The translations under genes and the position numbers were made by a program. A stretch of DNA of 64,000 bases. Source: Manis javanica (lineage: Eukaryota > Chordata > Mammalia > Pholidota > Manidae). The stretch is taken from contig NC_133172.1 of the NCBI RefSeq assembly GCF_040802235.1, positions 63,061,613 through 63,125,612 on the forward strand, read 5' to 3'. Below are positions 48,776-62,150 of the stretch, piece by piece. How positions within the stretch are numbered: the first letter of the stretch is position 1; the number at the start of each line of letters is the position of its first letter. The notes under the pieces were generated by a model. That model was given only the letters and a program-made list of their open reading frames with translations. It was not told where the DNA came from and ran no database searches.

Positions 48776-51589
48776 GGAACGCGAGTGGGAGAAGGAAATC
48801 AGGGCTGGGGTTCAGCAGCAGTGAGATGGCAGCGAGGGGCACAGAGCTGGTGCCCAGCAATGTTCAGGTTACCACACGCGTGGATTGTGCTGCTAGTGGC
48901 CCGCAGCGGTCCCCTTGGCTGCCCACATTGGGAGTTTGAGACCCTCTGAAGGAATCCGCTGAACCATCTCATTTACCCGGGAAAGTGCGGAGTGTATACA
49001 TCAGAAACTTAGTTTCCTTTGGGAAAACCTGCTTGGAAAGAAAATGTCAGTGGCAGCCGTCCTGAGGAATAGTTATCATGGGCGGACTCACTTCCAAATG
49101 TGCATGCCCCTGTCCATGCCCACACCGTTCTTTGGAGCTAAAGCCTCAACATCTCTTCATAGGAATTGGTGTTTTTCAGGCTTAGAAGCTGCAGAAGTAA
49201 TACAAAGAATTATGGTATGGTCTTCTAGATTCTCAGGTGCTATCATTTTATATTTGCTTTATCCACTCTTCAACTCCTGAGTGTGTGTTTGTTTTTCCCA
49301 CCTAAGGGTTTAGGATATGTCCCTTTACCTTAAATACTTAAGTGCCTATTTACTAAAAACAAGGACAGCCTCTTATATAACCACAGTATAATTACTAAAT
49401 AGGGAGTTTATTATTAATGCAGCTCTACTATCTAAGCAACAGAGCTAATTTGGGTTTTACTAATTATCCCGATAATGTCTTTTATGGCAGAAGAAACGGA
49501 GTCCTAAATGAACTGGACGGATGTATTTTTCCCCAAGAACATTAGCCCCGACCCACAGAATCACAAGTGAGGCACCGCATTCCTTGCAGACTACAAGCTT
49601 AGTAGTCAAAAATCTGAAAATTTTCAGTGACAAAAATCAGTTGAGTAACCATTTCCTTCTGCCATTCTGTCTGGGGGAGGCATGGAGGCGACAGTGTCAG
49701 CAGCTGGGGGCAGAATGCCTGGTGGCTATTTTTAAAGTCGGCCCAGATCATCAGTTGCAAGAGTGAGTGCAGGTTAGAACGTGTGAGGGCTGTGGGTCAG
49801 AGATGAGCGTGGCCTTCCACGGTGTCATTTGCTAGCCTTATCAAAAGAGGGGTGACTTACCTAAGGCCCTCCAGTGCACCTGATACTGTCAGGCTGGCAA
49901 AGTTACTTTGAGGGGTGTCTGCTGTTCCACGCTGAAAACCCCCTCCGTTTTTTTAAATTAAAATGCTCTCTAAATGTTTGGGTTACTGAATTAGAATTTG
50001 TTCACCCTGGAAGTCAGTTATTGGCCTAAGGTGAAAAAAACCATTTCTGAAAGGCAGATAAATTCGTGCATGAATTGTGTTTCTTTAGTCAAAGTACTTT
50101 TTTTAGTTAGCAAATAGATTTTAAGTTTCACCTGAAATTACCATTGCGTGTGGCCACTGGCTCCCTGCACCTGCACCGCTGCCGTCCTCGAGCCCCAGTA
50201 CACTGGCACGGTTTGCCGGCCGCTGTGCTCGGGTGGAACAAACCCTCTCCGGGCACGGCGTCTTGGGGTTCCATTGCTGGTAGGATTCCCTACGTCATGG
50301 GGGCTGGTGGTGATGAGGGAGGGTGTTTGGGCTCCAGACCCCAGAGCACCCCATGCTGGTTGTTCGGCTTTATGCAGGCTGCTTGGCGTGCACATAGGTC
50401 TGAGTGGCCGGGAGGCCCTTGCCCCCTGCAGTCCTGGGCCCTCTGCAGCCGGACATGCCTCCTGGTTTCTAGAGTGCCAGCAGGGAGGCATTCTCTTTGG
50501 TTAAGACATTGGACTGTGAATGTGGCTTTTAAGAAGTCAAGTTGCCTTTTATAGGTACATACGTTACATGGGCGTGTTGATCGTGTGAACTTGTCATCAG
50601 TCTTAAGTCCAATGCAGTAGGTTTTGGGTCCCAAGTGTAGTTTCTAATCTTCTGGGTATTGTTTTCCCTGACAAGGTTTTCATTACATATGGGGAATTAT
50701 GGTCCTGAGTAAAGCAGTGCCAAGATGCCCTAGCTGGGACCGAGACCATGAGCTTGGGTCCTTGGCCCGTGATGGCAGTCGCAGTGGGTGCATGTACCAC
50801 CGAGTCCCTCCGGGCCCACGACACAGCCTCAGTGGGTCTCCTGAGGCTTTTGTCTGTTTTCTTTCCTGGACCACGTTAAGCAGTTCTCACTGGTTATTGG
50901 CTCTGCCTCTGAGGGATTACCTGACATCCGTTGTGTGGGGCAGAAACCTCTGGAATGGCCCCTTCATCTGCCCCATCATTGGTCCTTATTTTAATGACTG
51001 TTCAAGTGGGGAGTTGTTACCTACACTCCCTCTATCCCTATGTTCCATTGCTAAAATGTTCAGGGAATTTATAATCCTAAACAAGCAACATAAAAACAAA
51101 AGACAGCTCTAGGTGGGAGGTAGATATTTGGGAGGGATGCGTGTCACTCCCGTAGTCAGAGCACATGCCTGTGGGCACCCTGGACGTGAGCCTGCCGTCC
51201 AGCCTGCTCTCCCCTGGGAGCTGAGAAGGGGCCTCACTGGCCGTGCAGTCTGGTCAGTTGCTGTCCCACGCTGAACTAGCTGCCTAGTTGGAGCCAGGTA
51301 GGCCATCTCGCCTGCCAGGGAGAGCTGAGATCTCAGGTGTGCCTGGAACAAGGCTGCTAGGGGCGGAAGACACCAGGGCGTGAATGGAGAGGGGGCCCGG
51401 TGCTGGGAGGGAGTCGGATTGTGTATGGGGCTGGGGCCTGGACCCTCAGATAAGAGTTCCTGTCTGACCGAGTTTGGTTTTTGTTTGGGGTTTAGAAGGG
51501 AAGGGAAGACATAGTGTGTGTGGGTGGCTTGGGCCCCAGGACACAGCCGATTGGAGGGTTTTGCTATTTTTACTTTTTCTGGAGCTTGA

Positions 51590-52080
51590 CTAATTTTAAA
51601 ACCTTTTATTTGGGGATAATTTGAGATTTTCAGGTACATAGCAGAGTTAGGACAGGCTGTACTTGTGCACCGCCTGCTGACAGGGAGCCCTCTGAGCTCT
51701 GCTTGGCGTCAGCGTGAGCTTGTTTTACAGAATCAGAGATTCGTGCTGCCACCTCCCAGCTTTAGTCTAGAGAAAAGTTGCCCCAAGAGCACAGTGAATA
51801 TGCAGGTACACATCCTTTATCCAGTCTTACCAAGGGTTAACATTGGCATGTCGCTTTAGTGGTGTGGATTTTTCTTTCTGTCTTAGAAGTCAGTTGCAGA
51901 AATCACCTTATTTCACCCCTGGTGCCTGAGCACTCGTGTTCTGGAGGAAGGACATTCTTTTACATAACCACACCTAAAACAATGAACAATAACTGAGTGT
52001 CACCAAAGACACCGTCCATATTTACACTTGCCCTGAAATTCTTTTATGGCTGGCGGCCTGCCACCCCACACCAGGACTTT
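51590..52080 (+). mobile_element. Old L1 3' UTR relic
   Basis: TTTTATTTGGGGATAATTTG, CATCCTTTATCCAGTCTTAC and CAAAGACACCGTCCATATTT resemble the same L1ME-type UTR as at 45555, in another copy. Confidence 0.45.
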
Positions 52081-53439
52081 GCAGCAGCTGGCAGGTCTTC
52101 TTAGCCTCAGATAATTGGGAGCAGACCTCTGCTAGTTTGTGCTGTGGACTTTTCAGGAGTCCCGGCCAGTAAGCCTGCACCTCTGTCCCCTCCAGTCCTG
52201 CTGACTCCCTCAGATCTCAGTCTGCGGCCCCTAGTGCCTGGTCGTAGCCCTGGCCAAACAGCAGCTCCCAAGTACATCCTGGGGTCCCTTTGAGCCCTCA
52301 CAGACTTAGTAAGTGTCCTTACGGCAGAGTCATGCACCCTCCCTGCATTGTACATTGAGCTCAGTGGTCAGTGGTCATTTTCTGAAGGCAGAGGGAGTGT
52401 AGTAAGGACATTTATTATTAGTTGTGTGAAAGGCCTCACAGAGGCTCAGTAAAGTGTCTCGTGGAGCTAAGAACCGAGCTAAGGTGTTTAAGCCTGTCAG
52501 TTGTACGTCACTGCTCACCGGTGCCTTTGGCAGATGTAGTATTTGATGTTTTCAGAATAGATGCTTCACAATTTAGTACTTACCAGGGAAAAATAAAAAT
52601 ACGGATGTTAAGTATGTAAAAATAAAAATTTTGTTGCAAGATACATGCAGACGTCTACAGTGTATTTACATCTATCTTGGGCCCTTGGTAAATCAAGTAA
52701 AAGTTGCTTTTAATTGCATTTATGGTCTGTATTTCATAGCAGAAATGATCTAGAATCCACCTTAACTCCTGTGTGGTTCTTAGCTGGCTTTCCAGTCCCT
52801 GAAAGCAGCGGCTGTCAGGCTGCCCACCGAGCTCCGGGGTGTCCTTGAGGCCTCTGGGCGCCCGTGCGGGCAGAGCAGTTTGCAGACAGTGTGGGAGGAG
52901 CTCCGCCCTGGTGGCAGGGTGCGTGCGGCGGAGCTGCCCCGTGCGGGCGAGGCCTGGCCCCCGGCTGCATCTGTGCTGCGGAGGCAGCGTGCTCCTGCTG
53001 CTGCGCTTTCCTTCCAGGAAAAGCCCCTGATGGAGCCGTGAGGGCCGCCCACCGTCTGTTAAATCTCAGGACCACGTCTGGGTGCACTGCACACCGCGAC
53101 GGGACGGAGGAGGAGGCGCCCTGCTTCGCTCGGAGCACGGAGCCTCCGCACAGTCCCACGGCCTTGAGTTGCTGGCTGGGCCAGTGGCCTGTTTTCGTGG
53201 AACACCGGGAAGAGTGGTCAGCCAGCTGTGGATATTTCCTACGAAATGAAGGAAGTCAGCCTGTCACTTCAAGGAAAGCAGCCGGCACCGTGGCCAGTGA
53301 TGGAGTCTGAGCTTTCAAGTGAAGGTGGAATTTCCGAAAGCTTGTATCTGCCACTGTGAGCCTGACAGCTTCTCCGTGTTCACAGGCTTTTCTGGGGAGG
53401 TCAGTGCTGGTGTCAACAAATGCGATGCTTTTGATCACA

Positions 53440-53649
53440 TAGAATAAACAGCATTTGCGAGAGCTGCGTGCGTTAATGAGCCAGTATTTTCCAGATGACC
53501 CATGCATGAAGTTGCACAGTCACGCCTGGGTGAAAGGTCCATTTAAAATGCAAGACAGACCAGTAGATCTTAAGTACAAAAAAATTCACCATGTGGTTTC
53601 AGATTCCATAGTGCAACAAGCCTTCAGGGAAAAGGGAAGCCCGTGTTGA
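53440..53649 (+). pseudogene. hAT-family transposase C-terminal relic
   Basis: A 64-codon frame ends at 53649. It contains LMSQYFPDDPCMKLHSHAWV then KGPFKMQDRPVD and HVVSDSIVQQAF. The pattern YFP...HAWVK.PF is that of the C-terminal region of hAT/Charlie and ZBED-type transposases. The catalytic part and the terminal WWK/HLA region are missing, and the frame ends early, so this is an inactive remnant, either of a DNA transposon or a processed copy of a domesticated relative. There is no promoter or acceptor to suggest a gene. The start is only where the open frame begins. Confidence 0.55.
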
Positions 53650-55744
53650 ATTTCAGGGTTGTGTTAAAGAGCATCCGGTGACCTGAACAGGCCATTACGG
53701 TCCCTCCCCCGTCCCCATCTGTGTGGGGCTGCACTTCCCTCCCGTGTCCCCCAGAGCCACACGTCACGCAGAGCAGAGCCGGCAGACACGGGTCTCTAGC
53801 ACCAAGCCTGCTGCTAAAGCGGCACGAGCCTCATCCCTCCTCTCGCTAAAACTTTGCTGCTGATTCTCTTTTGGAAACTAGTTATTTTTCATAAAAATTA
53901 TTTTGTATGTTAAGATATAATATGTTGATTTTTATGATTTCTAAATGAATAAAGATATATTCAAACATTTTCTGTTCTAACTTCACATGCGGTAACTTGA
54001 CAAATACAAGCCCGCAGTCTCTGGACCCCCTTTTCAGGGGGCCGGGGGTCCCGAGGCCAGTGGGCCTGTGAGTGAGATCGGTGGTGCGACGAGGGCCACT
54101 CAGACCGGCCGCTTCTCTTCCCTGCACTCGCGCTGCACGTTTGAGGAGGTTTGTGTATTTTGGCTGGCGTGAGCGGAAGTGGCATATTTAATCAAACGTT
54201 AACCAGAAGGGGTAAGGGGCTGCCATCTGGGGTAGTTTGGCCTCCTTTTCCTAATTTTAGATGCACATGTTTTTGGGGTACTGTTGTGGAGAAGAAGCAG
54301 TGCCGCCTGAACTTCTCCTAGGTTAAGTGGGGACCCTGGGAAGGGGTGTTCTTGCTCCCCCCATTATCTGGTCTCCGTGCTGACTGGTCACACTCCTCCC
54401 CATTTCACCCCTTTGCGTACTCCTCCCCCCGACCCCACACTGAGGTGGGGGAGAAAATAAGCAAGCCGAGTCGTTTTCACATGTCAGTTCATGAAATGGG
54501 TTTCCCTGCATCATGCCGCCTTTCAGGTATTTCGTAACTGCCCTTGTATCCGGAGATCTGACTGCGAGGATGACCGTCCGTCACGTCCGAGGTTCCCCGT
54601 GTCTGGCCTGCACCCCTTCCCTCACGCTACCTTGCCACCTCCACACATGGGCCGGGCACCTCTGCTGGGGCTGGTGTGGTGGGCGCCCCGCCGGAGCCCC
54701 TCAGATGCGGCGGGCGAGCGCCGCCTCAGCACCCCCGCTCCCCCGTGCTCCCGGCGTCTCCTCCGCCTCATTGCCCCCTGGGACTTGTGTTTGGGCTCCT
54801 CTCTTGTGCTCCTCCGGGGATCTTTTCAGAGTGATGCCTGCAATTCATGATTCGTCGTCTATGAGAAGTTAGACAAGCACCAGATGACTTCCAAGGCCCC
54901 GGGTTGTGTAAGGCACACGTCTGGCTTTTGACCCATGACTTGTGGGCTGCGTATCTCTAGGCCAGTCTCTCTGCCTGTATCTGATGGCCGGGAAAAGCCT
55001 AGCGGAGTCAGGTTGCTGCCCTGGGGGTCGTGCACGGGCCGCTCTGCTCGCCTCCTGTGGGGGTGACCTCGTGCAGACCCCGCTCACATCAGGGCTTCAG
55101 TCACGGGCGAGGGAAGGCCGCTCTGCGAGGGGCGTCCGCCCTGGTACCGATGGGCAAGCCCCGCTGTGCGGCCTCTGATGAGGCGGCCCCTGTGGCGCTG
55201 TCACGGGGCCGAGAAAGCCCTGCGAGCGCGGGAGGCTCCCTTCTTTCTCCTGCCAGCTCCGTGCGGTGAGAGCCGATAGTCTGCAGGGCCCGGTAGAAGC
55301 CTTCACTGCCAAGCCCAAGTGTGCCCGCGGTAGAGGGGCTTTCCTTTTATTCCTGTTTTAATGGCTGGTGGTTTCATTTTACAGGTGTCCAAAATATTTA
55401 CAAGCTAGCAAGATCAGAAATAAATTTGCATTTCCGTATGCCAGCTGATGAGCGGCTGCTTGTGCCTGCCGCTGACCACTGGTGAGCCGAGAGCCGTGTG
55501 TTCCCTGCCGACTGGAGGCGTCATTCACGTGATGACACAGTATGTCTGTGACTTAATCATGGTGCATTCCTTACTGAAAATAAAACAGACACCGAGGGCT
55601 TGGAGGGCCTTCGTCCTCATGTTCAAGAAGGAATGCTGAGCTTCACAGCCCCACGCTGCTGTGAGGCTGCAGTGGATTCGCCTCTGGATTCATCCCAGCG
55701 TGTCGTCAGTGGCGCACGGGTGGCCGGGTGGCAGGCCCATGCTG

Positions 55745-56160
55745 GGCAGTGATGCAAATTCCTGCCCTCAGGGGGCTTCTCTTCCACCAGGGAAACCAGG
55801 GCAAGTGAAGCGAGCACCTAGGCACACATAAGTGCTTTGCAGTAGGGTGGGCATGGGGGCAGGCAGGGCTGCTGTGGGGGCATTTCGGTGGGTGCGATTC
55901 AGGATCTCTGTGGTGACTGCAGCGGGTGGCGGGGTGGGGCGGGCGCTTGTCGGAGCCTGAGGGCCTGCGCTGGGTGTGCACCTGCGGGTGGGGGGGCCTT
56001 TGCAGATGGGGCCCACGAGGAGTGAGCAGAGCCTGGCGGCATCGAGGGAGGCGCCAGCTGGGAGCGCTGGGTGAGCTCCTTGAGTGAACAGCCGGCCTTC
56101 GCTGGGCTTTGAACAGTGAGGCACAGTCCGCACATCTGAACACTGTCCTGGTAGCTTTTT
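55745..56160. mobile_element. L2-like relic
   Basis: ATGCAAATTCCTGCCCTCAG followed by GGGGCTTCTCTTCCACCAGG and CATAAGTGCTTTGCAGTAGG resembles the L2-type consensus also seen at 12885. Weak. Confidence 0.35.
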
Positions 56161-58619
56161 AACTAGGTGTCAAGAATAATTATGGGGATCCATTTGGGGG
56201 CCAGCGCCCAAATCCAGACACGGGATGACAAGGCCAGAGAGCACCTGGTGAGAGGATTTACCTCCAGATTGGGCGTGGGAGAGAAGAACCCAGCAGGACC
56301 TAAGGCTTTGGGCCTGAGCGCCTGGGCATTGCCATGCACGGTGGGGAGACTGGGAGGAGCAGGTTGGTTGTGGGCGGGTACTGGGTTCAATTTGGACTGG
56401 TGACACTGAGACCAGACACTTGGGGATGGGGGAGGTTGGTCCTGGAGGCCATGGGCAGCACAGCCCTGGTCCTGCGCCAGGTTGAGCGGTGAGGCACCTC
56501 GGGGCAGCAGGGTCGGTGGAGGTGGGAGCCCGTGTGTGCAGGGGAGGTGGAGACAGTCAGGGCGGCCCTGTGGGGGACTCTGCTCTGCAGGGAGCAGAGC
56601 AGTGGAGACGGGAGGGGAGGACCTGGGGGGAGAAGCCTCCCGGGTGTGCTGGGAATGACCCCAGGCTGATGGTGTGCTGAGAGGGGTGCCCTGAGGGCAC
56701 CTCCACCCCCAGGAGCCCCGCCCCCCAGGAGAGAGCTAGGCCTCCCGCTGAGCGGGGAAGGAGGGCCTGAGTCTGGGAGGGAGAGGGGTAAGCGTGAGTG
56801 GTCCTGGGAAGGGAGGCTGCGGGCGTGCAGGCTGAGAGGGGGCTTAGGGCAGATGGCGAAGGTTCCCATGGTTTATCAAGACTTGGTGTAGTTGGCCTTG
56901 TCTGTGTGCTTGTTACTGTGTTTTACATGCTGTAGAAAACTGGACGGTCAGAGGATAAAGGCTGAAGATCAGCCCTTGTTTCCCTGTACCTCCTCCCTCA
57001 TGGGCAACCTGAAGTTCAGTGCGTAGTGGTCCAGACCACCCTGTGCACATTTACACCCGCACCCGTGACACACATGTGCTGTTTTGGAGGACAGTGTGGG
57101 CTCACGTGTGTGCGGCTCTGCACTTTCCCTCTTGCAGCCCCGCCTGTTAGCAGTCTGTTGTGGAGATGTTCCATTTTGGTTTGTGTGGGGAAACCAGCGT
57201 CGTTCGCATTGGTGCCGCGTGTTTTATGGTGTGGCTGTGCCTTCTGTCACCTTCCCATTGCCCGAAGAGTGAGTGCTGAGGTCGTTGACTTTGGTCGGTG
57301 GGCCCTTTTTTCATGTGCCCCCTGGAAGATACTGTCTTCACAAGCGTGCTGGGGTTCTCTCTAGTCTTTGCCATTAGAGCCATTATTGAACATTAATCTC
57401 CATCCAGCTGCTTTGTTATAGTAAGACTGGACTACCTCCAGGACTTCTGAGAAATGGCAAATTTAATTTGCCAAAATGGCAACCACATGTATTGCTCTAT
57501 TCCAGCCTTCTTGGGCTTGTTTTCCTGGTTTCTTCTGTTCAGACCTTCACTGTTAGCAGAATTTTAAATGACTCTATCCTGGTAACAGAATCATTCTGAA
57601 AAATAAACAACTTGGATAATGTGTGGTGCCCTCATTTGGAAGAGGTTAGGGTTCGGGGTTTTATGGTGAGCCTGGAGTATTTTCTTAAGGCTCTGGTAGA
57701 GCTTTCGGAGACCAGGAAAGAGCTTGACTTGGGCATCTGAAAACTTTCCGCTAGCCCTTAATGAGAGACAGGTAGTTAGCCTGGAACCCGTGGACCCAGG
57801 GCCGTCTGAGCAGGCTTCAGAGCGTGTCGCTCAGGTCAAGCCTGGCTGCATGTGAGAGATTCCAAAGCACGTTGTTTAGAGCCAATGGTTGGTTATTTTC
57901 CGTGTGTGTGAGGAAGTCTGAGGCAGACAGTCTGGGGACATGGGGCGAGTCGGCAGACAGGGGGGCCCAGGCTACTGCTTCCTTGTTCTTCGTGCTGCTG
58001 TTCGGGCTCCTTCTGTCCATTCTCATCCCTGGAGTCCAGCAGCAGGAGCGCCAGTAGCAGGGGAGTCACAGCCACATGCCAGCTGTCCCCGGAGCTGTCC
58101 TGTGCCACACCTGTTGGCTAGAATTGACCACATGGCCACAGCAGGGGGAGCGGGGGGCAGTCTGGTGGCCTCATGCCCAGTAAAGTAGGGCTCTTATGCC
58201 CAGTGTCTGGGAGAACCACGGGGGTAGGCAGCCAGCGGTCTCTGGTGTTGGTGAAGCTCTGACACTTGGCAGAATTTTGTCTGTGCTTTTTTCCTGGGAA
58301 AAGGTCCATAATTCTTTTTACTAGACTCTAAAAGCAATCTGTGGACCCCAAAATGTTTTAAATCCACCAATTCAAAGGTCAGTTGGGTTGTGTTATCAGA
58401 GGGTTGTCACTTCATAAAGAAGGTCTGTATATCTCTCTAATAAGCTTGGCTTTGGTTCTTTATTTGGACAAAAGAACACCAAGTTGATGATGGCATGAGC
58501 AGCTTTTATCTTTCACCTGACCACTAGTTAGTGTGCACTTAGTCACCCTCAGACCCCCTGTCATCCCCTGCCCCTCATGGCCCACACACTTTAGGCCCAG
58601 CAGGCTCTCCTGAGCAGTG

Positions 58620-58870
58620 CGTGCGTCTGCTGCCTGCCTGGACCTGCCTGCCCGGAGCCACCTGCCCAGAGTGCCTGCCTGGAGCGCCGGCCTGGAGCTG
58701 CCTGCCTGGAGCCGCCTGCCTAGAATCGCCGGCCTGGAGCACCAGCCTGGAGCTGCCTGTCTGGAGCCACCTGCCCGGAACACCTGCCTGGAGCGCCGGC
58801 CTGGAGCTGCCTGTCCGGAACCACCTGCCTGGAGCTGCCTGCCCGGAACACCTGCCTGGAGCACTTGTTG
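58620..58870 (+). repeat. 13-14 bp minisatellite, about 17 copies
   Basis: Alternating 13- and 14-bp units around CTGGAGCTGCCTGC, with variants CCGGAACACCTGC and CTGGAGCGCCGGC. Variants recur in order, which suggests a higher-order unit of about three monomers. It produces long repetitive frames rich in Pro/Leu/Ala or Gln/Ala/Gly; these are not genes. Confidence 0.85.
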
Positions 58871-60899
58871 CAGTTGCAGTTGCCGGTGGACGGGCGCAGG
58901 CAGCAAGTCTTAGATGGCATTACTGTATATAATCGAGGTGGAATTGACGATTTCCCCCCCAGTATGCCTGTGTTTGTCTGATCATTTCTTAAAGATGTGC
59001 TTTTTATTTCCTAAAATATGATAAATGCACATGATAAAAATAAAAATATAAAAGAGTGAAAAGTGAAAAATAATTTCCTTTTGCAGATTGTGTCCCAGGG
59101 ATATTCTGTGCAAATGTAGACTATTTCTTAAAAAAAAAAAAAAAAAGACATGTCATATACATTCTACCGCGTTTATCATCATATAATCCTGCATTTTGGG
59201 AGCTGTTCCTTAGAGATCTGACTCCTGTTAAACAGTTTGGTTATTTGGTGGTGTAGCTGTGCTGTTTTTTTAAAACAACTGTTGATATACATTTAGGTTC
59301 TGTCCATTCTTTTGCTGCTCAGAGCAGCGCCCTAGTTGTTTGGGTTCCTTGGTGTGCAGCTCCTTGCACCCACGTGCACTCCGCCGAGAGTCCCCGAGGG
59401 GCAGGGTGGGGCCGGGCCGCGGCCTGGGGCTCCCTGGTGCCCCGACTCTGACAGATGGCGGTCACACTTCACGGCTGTCCCCAAGCCGACAGGGGGAGTG
59501 TGGGGTCTTGTTTAACTTTGCACTTAAAAATTATAGGAGGGCTTGGACTCTTCGTGTTTGAAAGCCTGTGACTTTTCTCTCCTCTGTGAATTCACTCACT
59601 TCTGGGCTCAGTTTTTATTAGGTTTGTTGGCCTTTTTCCTATTGTTGTGAAAGAAGGAAATTAGCTCTTTGGTGTGTGTGTAGCAAATATTGTTCTCCAG
59701 CTTGAGTTTTGCCTTTAAAATAGACTTTTTATTAAATACAGCACGAACATAGGAAATTGGAGTTTTGCCTCTTTTGTTGTTGAAGTCTCCTTTAATTTAG
59801 GGACCCTTTCCATCGACCCCCTACGTGAGATTCGTTGATTAAGCGGGGTGGCTTGTGCAGTGCCTCCGACAGGATCCCGCTTCCGCGTGTGCGTGCCGGT
59901 GCTCCGCGCGCTCCTCTGGCCTTCGCCTTTCCGGTGAGTGGGTGGTGTCAGAATTCTAGAGGCTTAATTAGCAGTGGTAGTTCTGCCAGTCTCTCTGCTC
60001 CCATGGTAGCAAGCCGCCCTCCAGGGTAGCCTGGGTCCTCCACTGATGCCTGCGGACCACATTCGGTGCCGCCCAGCTGCCAGATTGCAAAGCAAGGTTC
60101 GTTTCTGCTTGTTCTTTGCTGTGATTCTTTCATACAGACAACATTTTTATCACTTACTGTTCAGTTTTCTCAGTGGCCCAATTTGTATAGAAAGGCAAGA
60201 TAAATGCTCAGTTCTTTCTTTTTATCACCATTTTTTAAAACAATTAAAGATTTAATTCCTCACCATTCTCCAAAGATGGCTTTTGTTTGTATCGTTATGA
60301 ACTCCTGAGCTTAAAAAATTTCTTTTCCAATCCACTGACACAGTGATCCTTTTGAGGGTCAGTGTTTTTCATCTTTGGCCAAGAGAGCTCCTTCAGGCTG
60401 GACCCTGAGTCCTCCTGCCTTTGGTAGTGGCTGCCTTACATCTGCACAGAAAGTCGTTCTAGAGACATCTGCATAGTCCTGGCCTCAAATCTGAAACTGG
60501 CTACTTCTCTAGGAAGCTCCGATTTCTTTTTATGAGAAATGGTGTTTCAACACCACAGTCAGGGCTCTGGGGTGCACATTACTGCTGGTTTGACCACTGT
60601 TTCTACGCCATTATGGTAGTCAGAGCCAGAATGTGCACACACACACACGCCAGTTCATGCTTCCATGTCAGAGTCACAGCCCCAAGGTGTTTACTTGACC
60701 TCTTCTAGCTGACCGCCGGGCCTGCTTGTCACTGTTCTCAAGGGTGCCAAGTGCGGCGGGACATCCTGTAAGTCCGTGGTTATACACAAACATTTTCAGA
60801 GGGTAGTTCCAGCGCTACCACTCAATGTGATTACTGAAAATTGTTAACATTTGTTGTGTATATGTTCTCCCAATTTTTCTCCCCATTTAAAATGATTAA

Positions 60900-62150
60900 A
60901 TTGTATGTCTGTCGTCAGAGCACATAGCTTTGGGAACTATGCTTTCTCCTTTATATTCTTCATTTAGTCTTAGTTCTCCATGTAAATAATGAATGGTCCC
61001 CACTAAGCGGTCGTAATTTGTCTCTTCAGTGATTTGGTTTCCTAGAGCTTGTTTTCCAGCAGCGTTTTTCTGGAAAGATTCATGAGAATACTATTCTGAG
61101 TACTAGGTATTCATGAGTGTTTGCTGTCTGTAATATACGTGAAAGTCATTTTGTCCGAATGTAAAATTCTTGGTTCATACATCTTTGAGTATCTTAAATA
61201 TGTTAATCTGTTTTTCTTCTGCCATAGTTTGATCATTTTTTTCCCCCAATTTTAAGTTAGCTGGTCTTTTTGCTAGCTGTCTAAAGGAAATTTTCCTTTT
61301 TCTTGAAATAATATTGTTATTAGAAGGTGTCTTGGTATTAGTGTTCTGCCCCTCCCGACCACCCCTAGTCTCACACACGCACCCCTTCCGGAGAGTCTCT
61401 CAAGCTGAGCTCTCCGGGGCCCCCGCCCCTTACTCCGCTTGGGCTCCTTGTTTAGTCCCCTGTTACGTGCGCGTTGCATCCTCTTTGCCTGTCATCTATG
61501 CTGCTTTCTCTTGAACTCTTTCATTTCTTTTTTATTCTTAAATTTTTCCTTCCTTTTCTCATTTTGGTTTTCTTAAGGCACATTTATTGTGTTTATGTTC
61601 AGTTCATTTCTGAAATGATTTTCTAGTTAAGTTCATTTCTGATACAATTTTTTTTCTTATTTCTAGTCTTTTCTGTGTTCTGTCACTTTGCTTCTGTGTG
61701 TTTCTAATGCTGGTTTATGATCAGTGATATTTCATACCGTTCCTTTATTTTAGCTTGTTTTGAAATATTAGGATAGAGTTTTCTTCTCTCTCAGGGACAG
61801 GTCTTTATAGCATGCTTTCATTATCTGTAGGGATGTTATTTTGTTCCTTATTTTCTTCTAAAATATATTGTCTTTGCAGGAGATTGGACCTCAATGTTTT
61901 CTGTTGTTCATTTTTATGTGGAATTGATTTTCCTGAACATTTAGAAAGGAGGCTTGATTTTAGGATAGTTTTTCTAATTCCACTGTTCTAGAGCTCTATC
62001 TTCTGTTGACTTTAGGAGGTTTTAAAAAATGTATCAGCTTATTTTCTGAGGTCTCCTGGCAGTTTTTCGCTCCCATCTTTAATTAGACTTTCATTTTCCT
62101 GTCCTGTACATTTTGTATACTATTTCCAGTCATTTTCTGGGTCTGGAAGG
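60900..62150. mobile_element. AT-rich LINE-like tract
   Basis: T-rich sequence with phrases such as GTAAAATTCTTGGTTCATAC and CTGCCATAGTTTGATCATTT that resemble old L1/HAL1 antisense sequence. No frame is preserved. The assignment is by texture more than by motif. Confidence 0.3.

Noticed and set aside
58460-58932. Gln/Ala/Gly-rich and Pro/Leu-rich frames over the 13-14 bp repeat
   Set aside because: Both strands are open because the repeat unit lacks stops; there is no flanking gene structure.
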